Assembly (NCBI RefSeq): GCF_036320965.1
Contig: NC_092234.1
Coordinates: 36,431,703-36,495,702 of the forward strand
DNA length: 64,000 bases
DNA from: Panulirus ornatus
Taxonomy: Eukaryota > Arthropoda > Malacostraca > Decapoda > Palinuridae
Reading direction: 5' to 3'
Part shown: positions 43,748 through 53,494 of the stretch, in pieces
Layout: every line of letters starts with the position of its first letter
Position numbering within the stretch: the stretch's first letter is position 1
Position numbers and translations under genes: made by a program
Notes under the pieces: generated by a model
Told to the model about the DNA's origin: nothing
Database searches by the model: none
Seen by the model: the letters and a program-made list of their open reading frames with translations, nothing else

Positions 43748-46480
43748 TAAAAAAGAAATGTAAAGCTCAAGGACAAAGGGGAAGAATGGTTTGGAAATGT
43801 CTTAGGAGTAAAGTCAGGGATGGTGAAATGACAAGAGCTACGGCAAGAGTAGCAGTACCCGTAAGTAGATGTGGGAGTGTGTGATAGAGTGTAGGGAGGT
43901 AAAGTCTAGAAAAACTAGGGTAAAACTGAAAGTGGATGTCGAGAGATGGATGATTATTAGTACTTATGCACCTGGCCATGAGAAGAAAGATCATGAGAGG
44001 TATATAGCATTTAAGGAGCAGCTGAGTGAGTGTGTCAGCAGTTCTGATGTAAGAGACCGTTTAATAATGATGAATGATTTAAATGCGAAGGTAACTACTG
44101 TGGCAGTGGAGGGTATGTATGGGGCGCATGGGATATTCACTATTATGAATAGTAATGGTAAACAACTTGTGGAGCAGTGCTGAAAAAAAGGTTAATTGTG
44201 AATGCCTGACTGAAAAAGAGGGACATTTGTAAGTGCACGTGGGTGAGAAGGAAAAATGGTAAAAGGCCTAAATGGATCACATAGGCATGCTAAAAAGAGA
44301 CTTTTGGATGTGAATGCGTTGAAAGAAGAGGGTGGATGTCTGACCACATCCTGGTTCAGGCAAGAGACAAGATTTGTAGTTTTGGAAAAGAGGAAATAAT
44401 GTTTGGGAGAAGAAAGTGGCTAGAGTAAATGAGCTCGAATAAAAGACTTGTGTGAAGAAATACCAGGAGAGATTGAGTGTAGTATGGCAAAGCGTGAGAA
44501 TAAATGAACCAAGGGAGTAAGTGAGGAATGGGAGGTATACAGGGAAGCAGTGCTGGCATGGGCAAGAAATGCTGTGGCATGTGAAAAGTGGGTAGTGGGC
44601 AGATCAGAAAGGGTAGCGAGTGGTGGGATGGAAAATTAAAGTTGTTAGTGAAAAAGAGAGGCATTTGGGCGTTACTTATAGGGAAGGAGTGCAAATGACT
44701 GTGAGATGTATAAGAGAAAGCAGCAGGAGGTCAAGAGGAAGGTGCAGGGGTTGAAAAAGAGGGAAAATGAGAGTAGGGGTGAATGAGACTCGGTAAACAT
44801 TAGGGAGGATAAAAAGATGTTTTGGAAGGAGGTAAATAATGTGCGAAAGACAAGAGAACAAATGAGAACATCGGTGAAGCGGGCAAAAGGGGAAGTGATA
44901 ACAGGCAGTGATGAAGGGAGGAAAAGATGGAATAAATATTTTTGAAGGACCGTTAAATGTGTTTGATGACAGAGTGGCATATGTAAGGTGTTTGGGTCGG
45001 TGTGGTATGCGAAGTGAGAGTTATAGAGAGTGATTTCGTGAAGACTGAAGAGGTGGTGAAACCTTGTGTAAGATGAAATGTGGCAAGGCGGTGGGAGCGG
45101 ATGGTATTGCAGTTGAATTCATTAAGAAAGATTTTTAATGTTTGTATGGATCATGCTGACGTGCTTGAGGATTGGCGGAATGCATGTAGTCCTGCTGTAT
45201 AAAGGCAAAGGAGATAAAGGAGAGTGTTCAAATTTCTGAGGTATAAGTTTGTTGAGTATACCTGGTAAGTTGTATGGGAGGGTAAAGATTGAGAGGGTGA
45301 AGGCATATACAGAGCATCAGATTGGGGAGGAGCAGTGTAGCTGCAGAAGTGGTAGAGGATGTGTGGATCAGGTGTTTGCTTTAAAAAAATGTGTGAGAAA
45401 TACAGAGAAAGACAGATGGATTTGTATGTGGCTATCATGTATCTGGAAAACCATATGACAGGGTTGATAGCGATGCGTTGTGGAAGGTCTTACAAACATA
45501 TGGTGAGGGAGGAGAGCTGTTAGAGGCAGAGAAACTTTTATCAGGGGTGGAGGGCTTGTGTACGAGTAGGAAGAGAGGAGAGTGAATGGTTCCATGTGAA
45601 CGTTAGTCTATGGCAGGGTTGTGTGATGTCACCATGGTTGTTCAATTTGTTTATGGAAGGGCTGGTGCGGGAGATAAATGTGAGTCTTGGAGGGAAATAC
45701 GAGTATGCAGTCTGCTGGGATGAATGGGCCTGGGAAAAGAGTCACTTGTATTCTTATGATACACTAATGGTGGTGGATTCGAGTGAGAAACTGCAGACGT
45801 TGATGACTGAGTTTGGAAGAGTGTGAAAGTTGAGAGTGAATGTGAATAAAAGTTATTGGATTCAGCAGGGTTGAGAATCAGGTTAGTTGAGAGGCGAGTT
45901 TGAATGGAGAAAAATTGGAGGATGTGAAGTGTTTTAGATATCGAGAAATAGACATGGCAGCGAATGGAAGCATAGAAGCGGAGGTGGGTCATAAAGTGGG
46001 GAGGGGGTCGAAGGTTTTGGGAGGGATGAAGAATGTGTGGAAAGAGCAAACGTTATCTTAGAGGGCATAAATGGATATGTTTCAAAGAACAGTGGTATGG
46101 GCTATAGATAAGGCTGGGCGGAGGGGGGATGTGTTGGAAATGAGACGTTTGAAGACAATATGCAGTGTGAGGTGGTTTGATTATGTAATATAAGGGTAAG
46201 AAAGATGAGTGGACATAAAAGGAGAGGTTAAGAAAGTACAAATGTTTTCATAACGTTTGGACATGTGAAGCGAATGAGCGAGGAAAGGGTGATAAAAAGG
46301 ATATACGTGTCAATGGTGGACGGAAGAAGGATAATGGGTAGACCAAATTGGAGGTGGGAAGGAGTCCACGGGAGTAGAAACAATGTTGTTTACTGTGGTC
46401 AAGGTGACGTCAATTGGCTGAACCACGGCATGTGAAACCTCCTGGGTAAACCTTCTAATAGTCTGTGGGGTCTAGATTAT
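43748..46480 (+). mobile_element. L10: old LINE copy, head to head with L9
   Basis: Starts at the endonuclease N-terminal codons (LKDKGEEWFGN-like, near 43757), includes YAPGHEKKDHER (43965-44000), DLNAKV (44074-44091), the RT regions near 45060-45820 (GISLLSIPGKLYGRV-like, GRGCVDQVFALK, LRQGCVMSPWLFNLFMEG) and the C-terminus near 46130-46350. It is much more diverged than L3, L5 or L12. The 3'UTR is cut off at about 46480, where a PLE 3' region begins. Confidence 0.87.
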
Positions 46481-46499
46481 TAACAAAAGGGACACCATG

Positions 46500-47214
46500 A
46501 ACCTTTAAGTTCTCCCTTTTAATAAGAAGTTTACTTTACTTCCCATGTTGCTTAAATCCTTTAATGTAAATGTTGCCTTCAGCAACAATAATACTATAAA
46601 GAATATCTTAATCAGGAACTCACCAGAAAGTTCTGTAGGATGCATCTACAGAATACCATATACAAATTGTGATAAGTTTCATGTTGGAGAGATTGGTAAG
46701 GCTCTTTCTTGTAGACTTGAGCAAAATGAATACAGTATAAGAACAGGACAAGAATCAAATGCCTTTTTTAAATATATTACAAATTATGATCATTGTACTG
46801 ACTGGAGTAATGCCATCTAAGCTATTAACTCCTGTACACGAGTATATCACTGAATCTTCAATTATCACATAAACAAAGAATTGTAACATTAATATTAGTG
46901 AAGGTCTATACAAATTGGATAGCTTTATCATTGATAGAATTTGCAAACAGTTCCCCTTCTTGTCCACATAAGTTTATGAAACGCTTACTGCCAGACTCGA
47001 ACGCACCCGACCTCTATTCGGGTTGTCATTTGTTTACCAAATGGCGTCCTAGCTACGTCTCTTCGTTATATATCAACTGACTGTTATATTTATTTCATAT
47101 ATCTCCCTTGATGATGTGATTATTACACGATAGTGCACTTGGGAACTAGTGTTTCATTTCCGCGTGGACTCACAGGAATATACTTGATCACGCGCTCAAC
47201 TGTGATCCTTTCCA

Positions 47215-47218
<4 letters not shown>
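46500..47218 (+). mobile_element. Penelope-like element, 3' part with GIY-YIG domain
   Basis: The frame 46545-46820 reads CIYRIPYTNCDKFHVGEIGK, then LEQNEYSIRTGQESNA and YDHCTDW, the PLE GIY-YIG endonuclease region (first tyrosine block present; the second reads HVGEIG where YVGQTG is usual). The 3' region follows and ends at about 47218 with the same terminal sequence as the copies at 4451 and 14386, including the GATCAC/GTGATC inverted motif. The hammerhead-like motif at 47100-47185 is degraded: TTGATGA for CTGATGA and GATA for GAAA. Confidence 0.83.
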
Positions 47219-47429
<211 letters not shown>

Positions 47430-47849
47430 ATACTTTGTCGCTGTCTCCCGTGTTAGCGAGGTAGCGCAAGGAAACAGACGAAAGAATGGCCCAACCCACC
47501 CACATACACATGTATATACATACACGTTCACACACACGCACATATACATACCTATACATCTCAACGTATACATATATATATACACACACACAGACATATA
47601 CATATATACACATGTACATAATTCATACTGTCTGCCCTTATTTATTCCCGTCGCCATCCCGCCACACATGAAATGACAACTCCCCTCCCCCCGCCTGTGC
47701 GCGAGGTAGCGCTAGGAATAGACACAAAGGCCACATTCGTTCACACTCAGCCTCTATCTGTCATGTATAATGCACTGAAACCACAGCTACCTTTCCACAT
47801 CCATCCAGGCCCACAAAACTTTCCACGATTTACCCCAGACGCTTCACAT

Positions 47850-49129
47850 GCCCTGGTTCAATCCATTGACAGCACGTCGACCCCGGTATACCACATCGTT
47901 CCAATTCACTCTATTCCTTGCACGCCTTTCATCCTCCTGCATGTACAGGCCACGATCACTCAAAATCTTTTTCACTCCACCTTTCCACCTCCAATTTGGT
48001 CTCCCACTTCTCGTTCCCTCCACCTCTGACACATATATTCTCTTGGTCAATCTTTCCTCACTCATTCTCTCCATGTGACCAAACCATTTCAAAACACCCT
48101 CTTCTGCTCTCTCAACCACACTCTTTTTATTACCACACATCTCTCTTACCCTTTCATTACTTACTCGATCAAACCACCTCACACCACATATTGTCCTCAA
48201 ACATCTCATTTCCAGCACATCCTCCCCCGCACAACTCTATCTATAGCCCAAGCCTCGCAACCATATAACATTGTCGGAACCACTATTCCTTCAAACATAC
48301 CCATTTTTGCTTTCCAAGATAACGTTCTCGACTTCTACGCATTTTTCAACGTTCTCAGAACTTTCGCCCCCTCCCCTACCCTATGATTCACTTCCGCTTC
48401 CATGGTTCCATCTGCTGCCAAATCCACTCCCAGATATCTAAAACACTTCACTTCCTCCAGTTTTTCTCCATTCAAATTTACTTCCCAAATGACTTGTCCC
48501 TCGACCCTACTGTACCTAATAACCTTGCTCTTATTCACATTTACTCTCATCTTTCTTCTTTCACACACTTTACCAAACTCAGTCACCAGCTTCTGCAGTT
48601 TCTCACCGGAATCAGCCACTAGCGCTGTATCATCAGCGAACAACAACAGACTCACTTCTCAAGCTCTCTCATCCACAACAGACTGCATACTTGCCCCTTT
48701 TTCCAAAACTCTTGCATTCACCTCCCTAACAGTTAACCCCATCCATAAACAAATTAAGCAACCATGGAGACATCACGCATCCCTGCCGCAAACCAACATT
48801 CACTGAGAACCAATCACTTTCCTCTTTTCCTACACGTACACATGCCTTACATCCTCGATAAAAACTTTTCACTGCTTCTAACAACTTGCCTCCCACACCA
48901 TATATTCTTAATACCTTCCACAAAGCATCTCTATCAACTCTATCATATGCCTTCTCCAGATCCATAAATGCTACTTACAAATCCATTTGTTTTTCTAAGT
49001 ATTTCTCACATACATTCTTCAAAGCAAACACCTGATCCACACATCCTCTACCACTTCTGAAACTACACCGCTCTTCCCCAATCTGATGCTCTGTACATGC
49101 CTTCACCCTCTCAATCAATACCCTCCCAT
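47850..49129 (-). pseudogene. Broken RT ORF of LINE L11
   Basis: Pieces: 47844-48218 (124 codons, VSNERVREMCGNKKSVVERA, FGHMERMSEERLTKRIY), 48335-48655 (LLFADDTALVADSGEKLQ, YLGVDLAADGTME) and 48726-48965 (DLEKAYDRVDRDALWKVLRI, GLRQGCVMSPW). Catalytic FADD is intact, but frameshifts near 48230, 48330 and 48670-48730 break the frame. Confidence 0.9.
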
Positions 49130-49416
49130 ATGATTACCCAGTGAAATTGGAAAAAAAAATGTAGCTTAGACATTGAAGCTTATTGATACAGTGGTTAAAT
49201 TGATGAGAACTGCTATTGACGTTTGTGTAAATAAATTATACATTTCCTTTTTCCATAGCCAGAGGCTGAATCATTATGTGACATTCATTTTTTTTTCATT
49301 CATTTCAAGCTAGAAGTTTCAGTTTTCTAAATTGTTTCTTACATTTTTCATATGTATATATATGTATGTGTGTGTGTGTGTATATGTGCGTATGTATGTG
49401 TATGGGTGTGTATGTG

Positions 49417-49420
<4 letters not shown>

Positions 49421-49502
<82 letters not shown>
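49421..49502. repeat. (TA)n microsatellite upstream of the L12 leader
   Basis: TA run preceded by a TG/TA-rich stretch from about 49350. It lies inside the duplicated target sites and so travelled with the insertion or expanded after it. Confidence 0.96.
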
Positions 49503-49503
<1 letters not shown>

Positions 49504-49625
49504 TATCCCTGGGGATAGGGGTGAAAGAATACTTCCCACGTATTCCTCGCGTGTCGTAGAAAGCGACTAGAGGGGACGGGAGCGGGGGGCCAGAAATCCT
49601 CCCCTCCTTGTATTAACTTTCTAAA

Positions 49626-50654
49626 ATGGGAAACAGAAGAAGGAGTCACGCGGGGGGTGCTCATCCTCCTCGAAGGCTCAGAGTGGGGTGCCTAAATGTG
49701 TGTGGATGTAACCAAGATGTGAAAAAAGGAGAGATAGGTAGTATGTTTGAGGAAAGGAACCTGGATGTTTTGGCTCTGAGTGAAACGAAGCTCAAGGGTA
49801 AAGGGGAAGAGTGGTTTGGGAATGTCTGGGGAGTAAAGTCAGGGGTTAGTGAGAGGACAAGAGCAAGGGAAGGAGTAGCAATACTCCTGAAACAGGAGTT
49901 GTGGGAGTATGTGATAGAATGTAAGAAAGTAAATTCTCGATTAATATGGGTAAAACTGAAAGTTGATGGAGAGAGGTGGGTGATTATTGGTGCATATGCA
50001 CCCGGGCACGAGAAGAAAGATCATGAGAGGCAAGTGTTTTGGGAGCAGCTGAATGAGTGTGTTAGTGGTTTTGATGCACGAGACCGGGTTATAGTGATGG
50101 GTGATTTGAATGCAAAGGTGAGTAATGTGGCAGTTGAGGGAATAATTGGTATACATGGGGTGTTCAGTGTTGTAAATGGAAATGGTGAAGAGCTTGTAGA
50201 TTTATGTGCTGAAAAAGGACTGATGATTGGGAATACCTGGTTTAAAAAGCGAGATATACATAAGTATACTTATGTAAGTAGGAGAGATGGCCAGAGAGCG
50301 TTATTGGATTACGTGTTAATTGACAGGCGTGCGAAAGAGAGACTTTTGGATGTTAATGTGCTGAGAGGTGCAACTGGAGGGATGTCTGATCATTATCTTG
50401 TGGAGGCTAAGGTGAAGATTTGTATGGGTTTTCAGAAAAGAAGAGTGAATGTTGGGGTGAAGAGGGTGGTGAGAGTAAGTGAGCTTGGGAAGGAGACCTG
50501 TGTGAGGAAGTACCAGGAGAGACTGAGTACAGAATGGAAAAAGGTGAGAACAATGAAAGTAAGGGGAGTGGGGGAGGAATGGGATGTATTTAGGGAATCA
50601 GTGATGGATTGCGCAAAAGATGCTTGTGGCATGAGAAGAGTGGGAGGTGGGTAA
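49626..50654 (+). CDS. LINE L12 endonuclease part (APE type), first half of a frameshifted ORF
   Basis: 342 codons from an ATG that follows the leader. APE endonuclease motifs are all present: CLNVCGCN (N24), LSETKL (E53), GAYAPG (122-127), MGDLNAKV (D160, N162), a YTYVSRRDGQ segment (214-223), LLDYVLIDRR (D228) and SDH (254-256). The domain would nick target DNA to prime reverse transcription. The rest (about 265-342) is a basic linker to the RT. The frame ends at a stop caused by a 4-bp insertion (AATC) near 50656 relative to L5; without it the frame runs on into the RT frame below. Start choice: the first ATG downstream of the shared leader, in frame with all motifs. Confidence 0.9.
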   Translation: MGNRRRSHAGGAHPPRRLRVGCLNVCGCNQDVKKGEIGSMFEERNLDVLALSETKLKGKGEEWFGNVWGVKSGVSERTRAREGVAILLKQELWEYVIECKKVNSRLIWVKLKVDGERWVIIGAYAPGHEKKDHERQVFWEQLNECVSGFDARDRVIVMGDLNAKVSNVAVEGIIGIHGVFSVVNGNGEELVDLCAEKGLMIGNTWFKKRDIHKYTYVSRRDGQRALLDYVLIDRRAKERLLDVNVLRGATGGMSDHYLVEAKVKICMGFQKRRVNVGVKRVVRVSELGKETCVRKYQERLSTEWKKVRTMKVRGVGEEWDVFRESVMDCAKDACGMRRVGGG

Positions 50655-52599
50655 TCTGATTAGAAAGGGTAGTGAGTGGTGGGATGAAGAAGTAAGAGTA
50701 TTAGTGAAAGAGAAGAGAGAGGCATTTGGACGATTTTTGCAGGGAAAAAATGCAATTGAGTGGGAGATGTATAAAAGAAAGAGACAGGAGGTCAAGAGAA
50801 AGGTGCAAGAGGTGAAAAAAAGGGCAAATGAGAGTTGGGGTGAGAGAGTATCATTAAATTTTAGGGAGAATAAAAAGATGTTCTGGAAGGAGGTAAATAA
50901 AGTGCGTAAGACAAGGGAGCAAATGGGAGCTTCAGTGAAGGGCGCAAATGGGGAGGTGATAACAAGTAGTGGTGATGTGAGAAGGAGATGGAGTGAGTAT
51001 TTTGAAGGTTTGTTGAATGTGTCTGATGATAGAGTGGCAGATATAGGGTGTTTTGGTCGAGGTGGTGTGCAAAGTGAGAGGGTTAGGGAAAATGATTTGG
51101 TAAACAGAGAAGAGGTAGTGAAAGCTTTGCGGAAGATGAAAGCCGGCAAGGCAGCAGGTTTGGATGGTATTGCAGTGGAATTTATTAAAAAAGTGGGTGA
51201 CTCTATTGTTGACTGGTTGGTAAGGTTATTTAATGTATGTATGACTCATGGTGAGGTGCCTGAGGATTGGCGGAATGCGTGCATAGTGCCATTGTACAAA
51301 GGCAAAGGGGATAAGAGTGAGTGCTCAAATTACAGAGGTATAAGTTTGTTGAGTATTCCTGGTCAATTATATGGGAGGGTATTGATTGAGAGGGTGAAGG
51401 CATGTACAGAGCATCAGATTGGGGAAGAGCAGTGTGGTTTCAGAAGTGGTAGAGGATGTGTGGATCAGGTGTTTGCTTTGAAGCAAATGGATTTGTATGT
51501 AGCATTTATGGATCTGGAGAAGGCATATGATAGAGTTGATAGAGATGCTCTGTGCAAGGTATTAAGAATATATGGTGTGGGAGGAAAGTTGTTAGAAGCA
51601 GTGAAAAGTTTTTATCGAGGATGTAAGGCATGTGTACGTGTAGGAAGAGAGGAAAGTGATTGGTTCTCAGTGAATGTAGGTTTGCGGCAGGGGTGTGTGA
51701 TGTCTCCATGGTTGTTTAATTTGTTTATGGATGGGGTTGTTAGGGAGGTGAATGCAAGAGTTTTGGAAAGAGGGGCAAGTATGAAGTCTGTTGGGGATGA
51801 GAGAGCTTGGGAAGTGAGTCAGTTGTTGTTCGCTGATGATACAGCGCTGGTGGCTGATTCATGTGAGAAACTGCAGAAGCTGGTGACTGAGTTTGGTAAA
51901 GTGTGTGGAAGAAGAAAGTTAAGAGTAAATGTGAATAAGAGCAAGGTTATTAGGTACAGTAGGGTTGAGGGTCAAGTCAATTGGGAGGTGAGTTTGAATG
52001 GAGAAAAACTGGAGGAAGTGAAGTGTTTTAGATATCTGGGAGTGGATCTGGCAGCGGATGGAACCATGGAAGCGGAAGTGGATCATAGGGTGGGGGAGGG
52101 GGCGAAAATTCTGGGGGCCTTGAAGAATGTGTGGAAGTCGAGAACATTATCTCGGAAAGCAAAAATGGGTATGTTTGAAGGAATAGTGGTTCCAACAATG
52201 TTGTATGGTTGCGAGGCGTGGGCTATGGATAGAGTGGTGCGCAGGAGGATGGATGTGCTGGAAATGAGATGTTTGAGGACAATGTGTGGTGTGAGGTGGT
52301 TTGATCGAGTGAGTAACGTAAGGGTAAGAGAGATGTGTGGAAATAAAAAGAGCGTGGTTGAGAGAGCAGAAGAGGGTGTTTTGAAGTGGTTTGGGCACAT
52401 GGAGAGAATGAGTGAGGAAAGATTGACCAAGAGGATATATGTGTCGGAGGTGGAGGGAACGAGGAGAAGAGGGAGACCAAATTGGAGGTGGAAAGATGGA
52501 GTGAAAAAGATTTTGTGTGTTCGGGGCCTGAACATGCAGGAGGGTGAAAGGAGGGCAAGGAATAGAGTGAATTGGAGCGATGTAGTATACCGGGGTTGA
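50647..52599 (+). CDS. LINE L12 reverse transcriptase part, second half of a frameshifted ORF
   Basis: 650 codons; the first few residues before LIRKGSEWWDEE are an artefact of the 4-bp insertion. A basic Lys/Arg linker (20-100) precedes the RT: ALRKMKAGKAAGLDGIAVEF (160-179), NYRGISLLSIPG (228-239), GFRSGRGCVDQ (264-274), AFMDLEKAYDRVDR (286-299), GLRQGCVMSPWLFNLF (345-360), FADD catalytic motif (395-398) and YLGV (463-466). The C-terminal region (505-650) has LYGCEAWA, WFGHMERMSEE and GRPNWRWKDGVKK, as in RTE-like LINEs. A 27-bp in-frame deletion after VFALK removes nine residues seen in L3 and L5, just before the first catalytic aspartate block. Otherwise intact. Confidence 0.92.
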   Translation: MGNLIRKGSEWWDEEVRVLVKEKREAFGRFLQGKNAIEWEMYKRKRQEVKRKVQEVKKRANESWGERVSLNFRENKKMFWKEVNKVRKTREQMGASVKGANGEVITSSGDVRRRWSEYFEGLLNVSDDRVADIGCFGRGGVQSERVRENDLVNREEVVKALRKMKAGKAAGLDGIAVEFIKKVGDSIVDWLVRLFNVCMTHGEVPEDWRNACIVPLYKGKGDKSECSNYRGISLLSIPGQLYGRVLIERVKACTEHQIGEEQCGFRSGRGCVDQVFALKQMDLYVAFMDLEKAYDRVDRDALCKVLRIYGVGGKLLEAVKSFYRGCKACVRVGREESDWFSVNVGLRQGCVMSPWLFNLFMDGVVREVNARVLERGASMKSVGDERAWEVSQLLFADDTALVADSCEKLQKLVTEFGKVCGRRKLRVNVNKSKVIRYSRVEGQVNWEVSLNGEKLEEVKCFRYLGVDLAADGTMEAEVDHRVGEGAKILGALKNVWKSRTLSRKAKMGMFEGIVVPTMLYGCEAWAMDRVVRRRMDVLEMRCLRTMCGVRWFDRVSNVRVREMCGNKKSVVERAEEGVLKWFGHMERMSEERLTKRIYVSEVEGTRRRGRPNWRWKDGVKKILCVRGLNMQEGERRARNRVNWSDVVYRG

Positions 52600-52861
52600 C
52601 GTGCTGTCAGTGGATTGAATCAAGGCATGTGAAGCGTCTGGGGTAAACCATGGAAAGCTGTGTAGGTATGTATATTTGCGTGTGTGGACGTATGTATATA
52701 CATGTGTATGGGGGTGGGTTGGGCCATTTCTTTCGTCTGTTTCCTTGCGCTACCTCGCAAACGCGGGAGACAGCGACAAAGTATAATAAAAAAATAAATA
52801 AAATAATGATTACCCAGGAATACTCAACAAACTTATACCTCTGTAATTTGAGCAATCAATT

Positions 52862-53494
52862 TGAGCAATGAATTAGTGTTACTCCTCTCAATACGATGGT
52901 CATAATTTCTAACATGATTAAACAAAGCATTTAATTCTTCTCCTGGTCTTATACTATATTCATGTAGCTTAAGTCTAACATAAATATCCTTACCAGTCTG
53001 CCCAACATAACACAATATTACAGTTTTTACAAAAGATTCTGTAAACAGCCCGCAGAATTTTTTTTTTTAGTTTTTAAGATATTCTTTATAGTATTGTTAT
53101 TGATGAAGGCTACATTTACACTGAAGGCTTTAAGCAATCTGGGAAGTAATGTAAGATTATCACTAAGAAGGATAACTGGAGATTATTGGTATTAAGGGAC
53201 GTTTGGGTTTATCTATAAAATGACTTCTTTGCCAACTTACGGGATTTATCAATGAAAGATGCAGGATACTTTAACTTGGAGCCAATGGAATATATCTTCC
53301 TAAACGCATCATCAATAAATTCCGGACTGCATATATACGTAATAACCCTATGGAACGTCGACTGTAATGATGAGAGTTGAACTCTGAGTAATAATGAAAA
53401 TAAGAACAAAGACTGGTGGGTTTTCTTTATATACTTAACTTAAATGCTTCTATCTCAATGGATCGTGCAATCTGAAAATGGTAACAGTGGAGGA
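52862..53494 (-). mobile_element. Penelope-like element copy B, 3' half (RT end and GIY-YIG)
   Basis: Minus-strand frames: 53209-53409 (ICSPEFIDDAFRKIYSIGSK, LKYPASFIDKSRKLAKKSFY, the PLE RT C-terminal region) preceded by a broken SIYRKPTSLCSYFHYYS-like segment (53410-53494), then 52833-53015 (CYVGQTGKDIYVRLKLHEYS, GEELNALFNH, the GIY-YIG domain with its YVGQTG block). It is continuous in PLE order with the fragment at 55922-56268; CR1-like copy B lies between. Stops and frameshifts make it inactive. Confidence 0.83.

Larger units (their letters stand above)
49142..52805 (+). mobile_element. L12: nearly intact LINE insertion with 12-bp target-site duplication
   Basis: A 3664-bp insertion into L11, flanked by ATGATTACCCAG on both sides (49130-49141, 52806-52817). 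It comprises about 360 bp not shared with other copies (49142-49502, including a TG/TA microsatellite), the 5' leader (49503-49625), two long frames (49626-52599), a short-type 3'UTR (52600-52780; hairpin at 52747-52777) and an AATAAAAAAATAAATAAAATA-like tail in place of a TA tract. It is the youngest copy by intactness. Confidence 0.93.

Noticed and set aside
42497..46480. L9/L10 as a twin-priming inversion
   Set aside because: The two parts overlap in element coordinates over the endonuclease and RT, so the breakpoints do not match the model, unlike L5.
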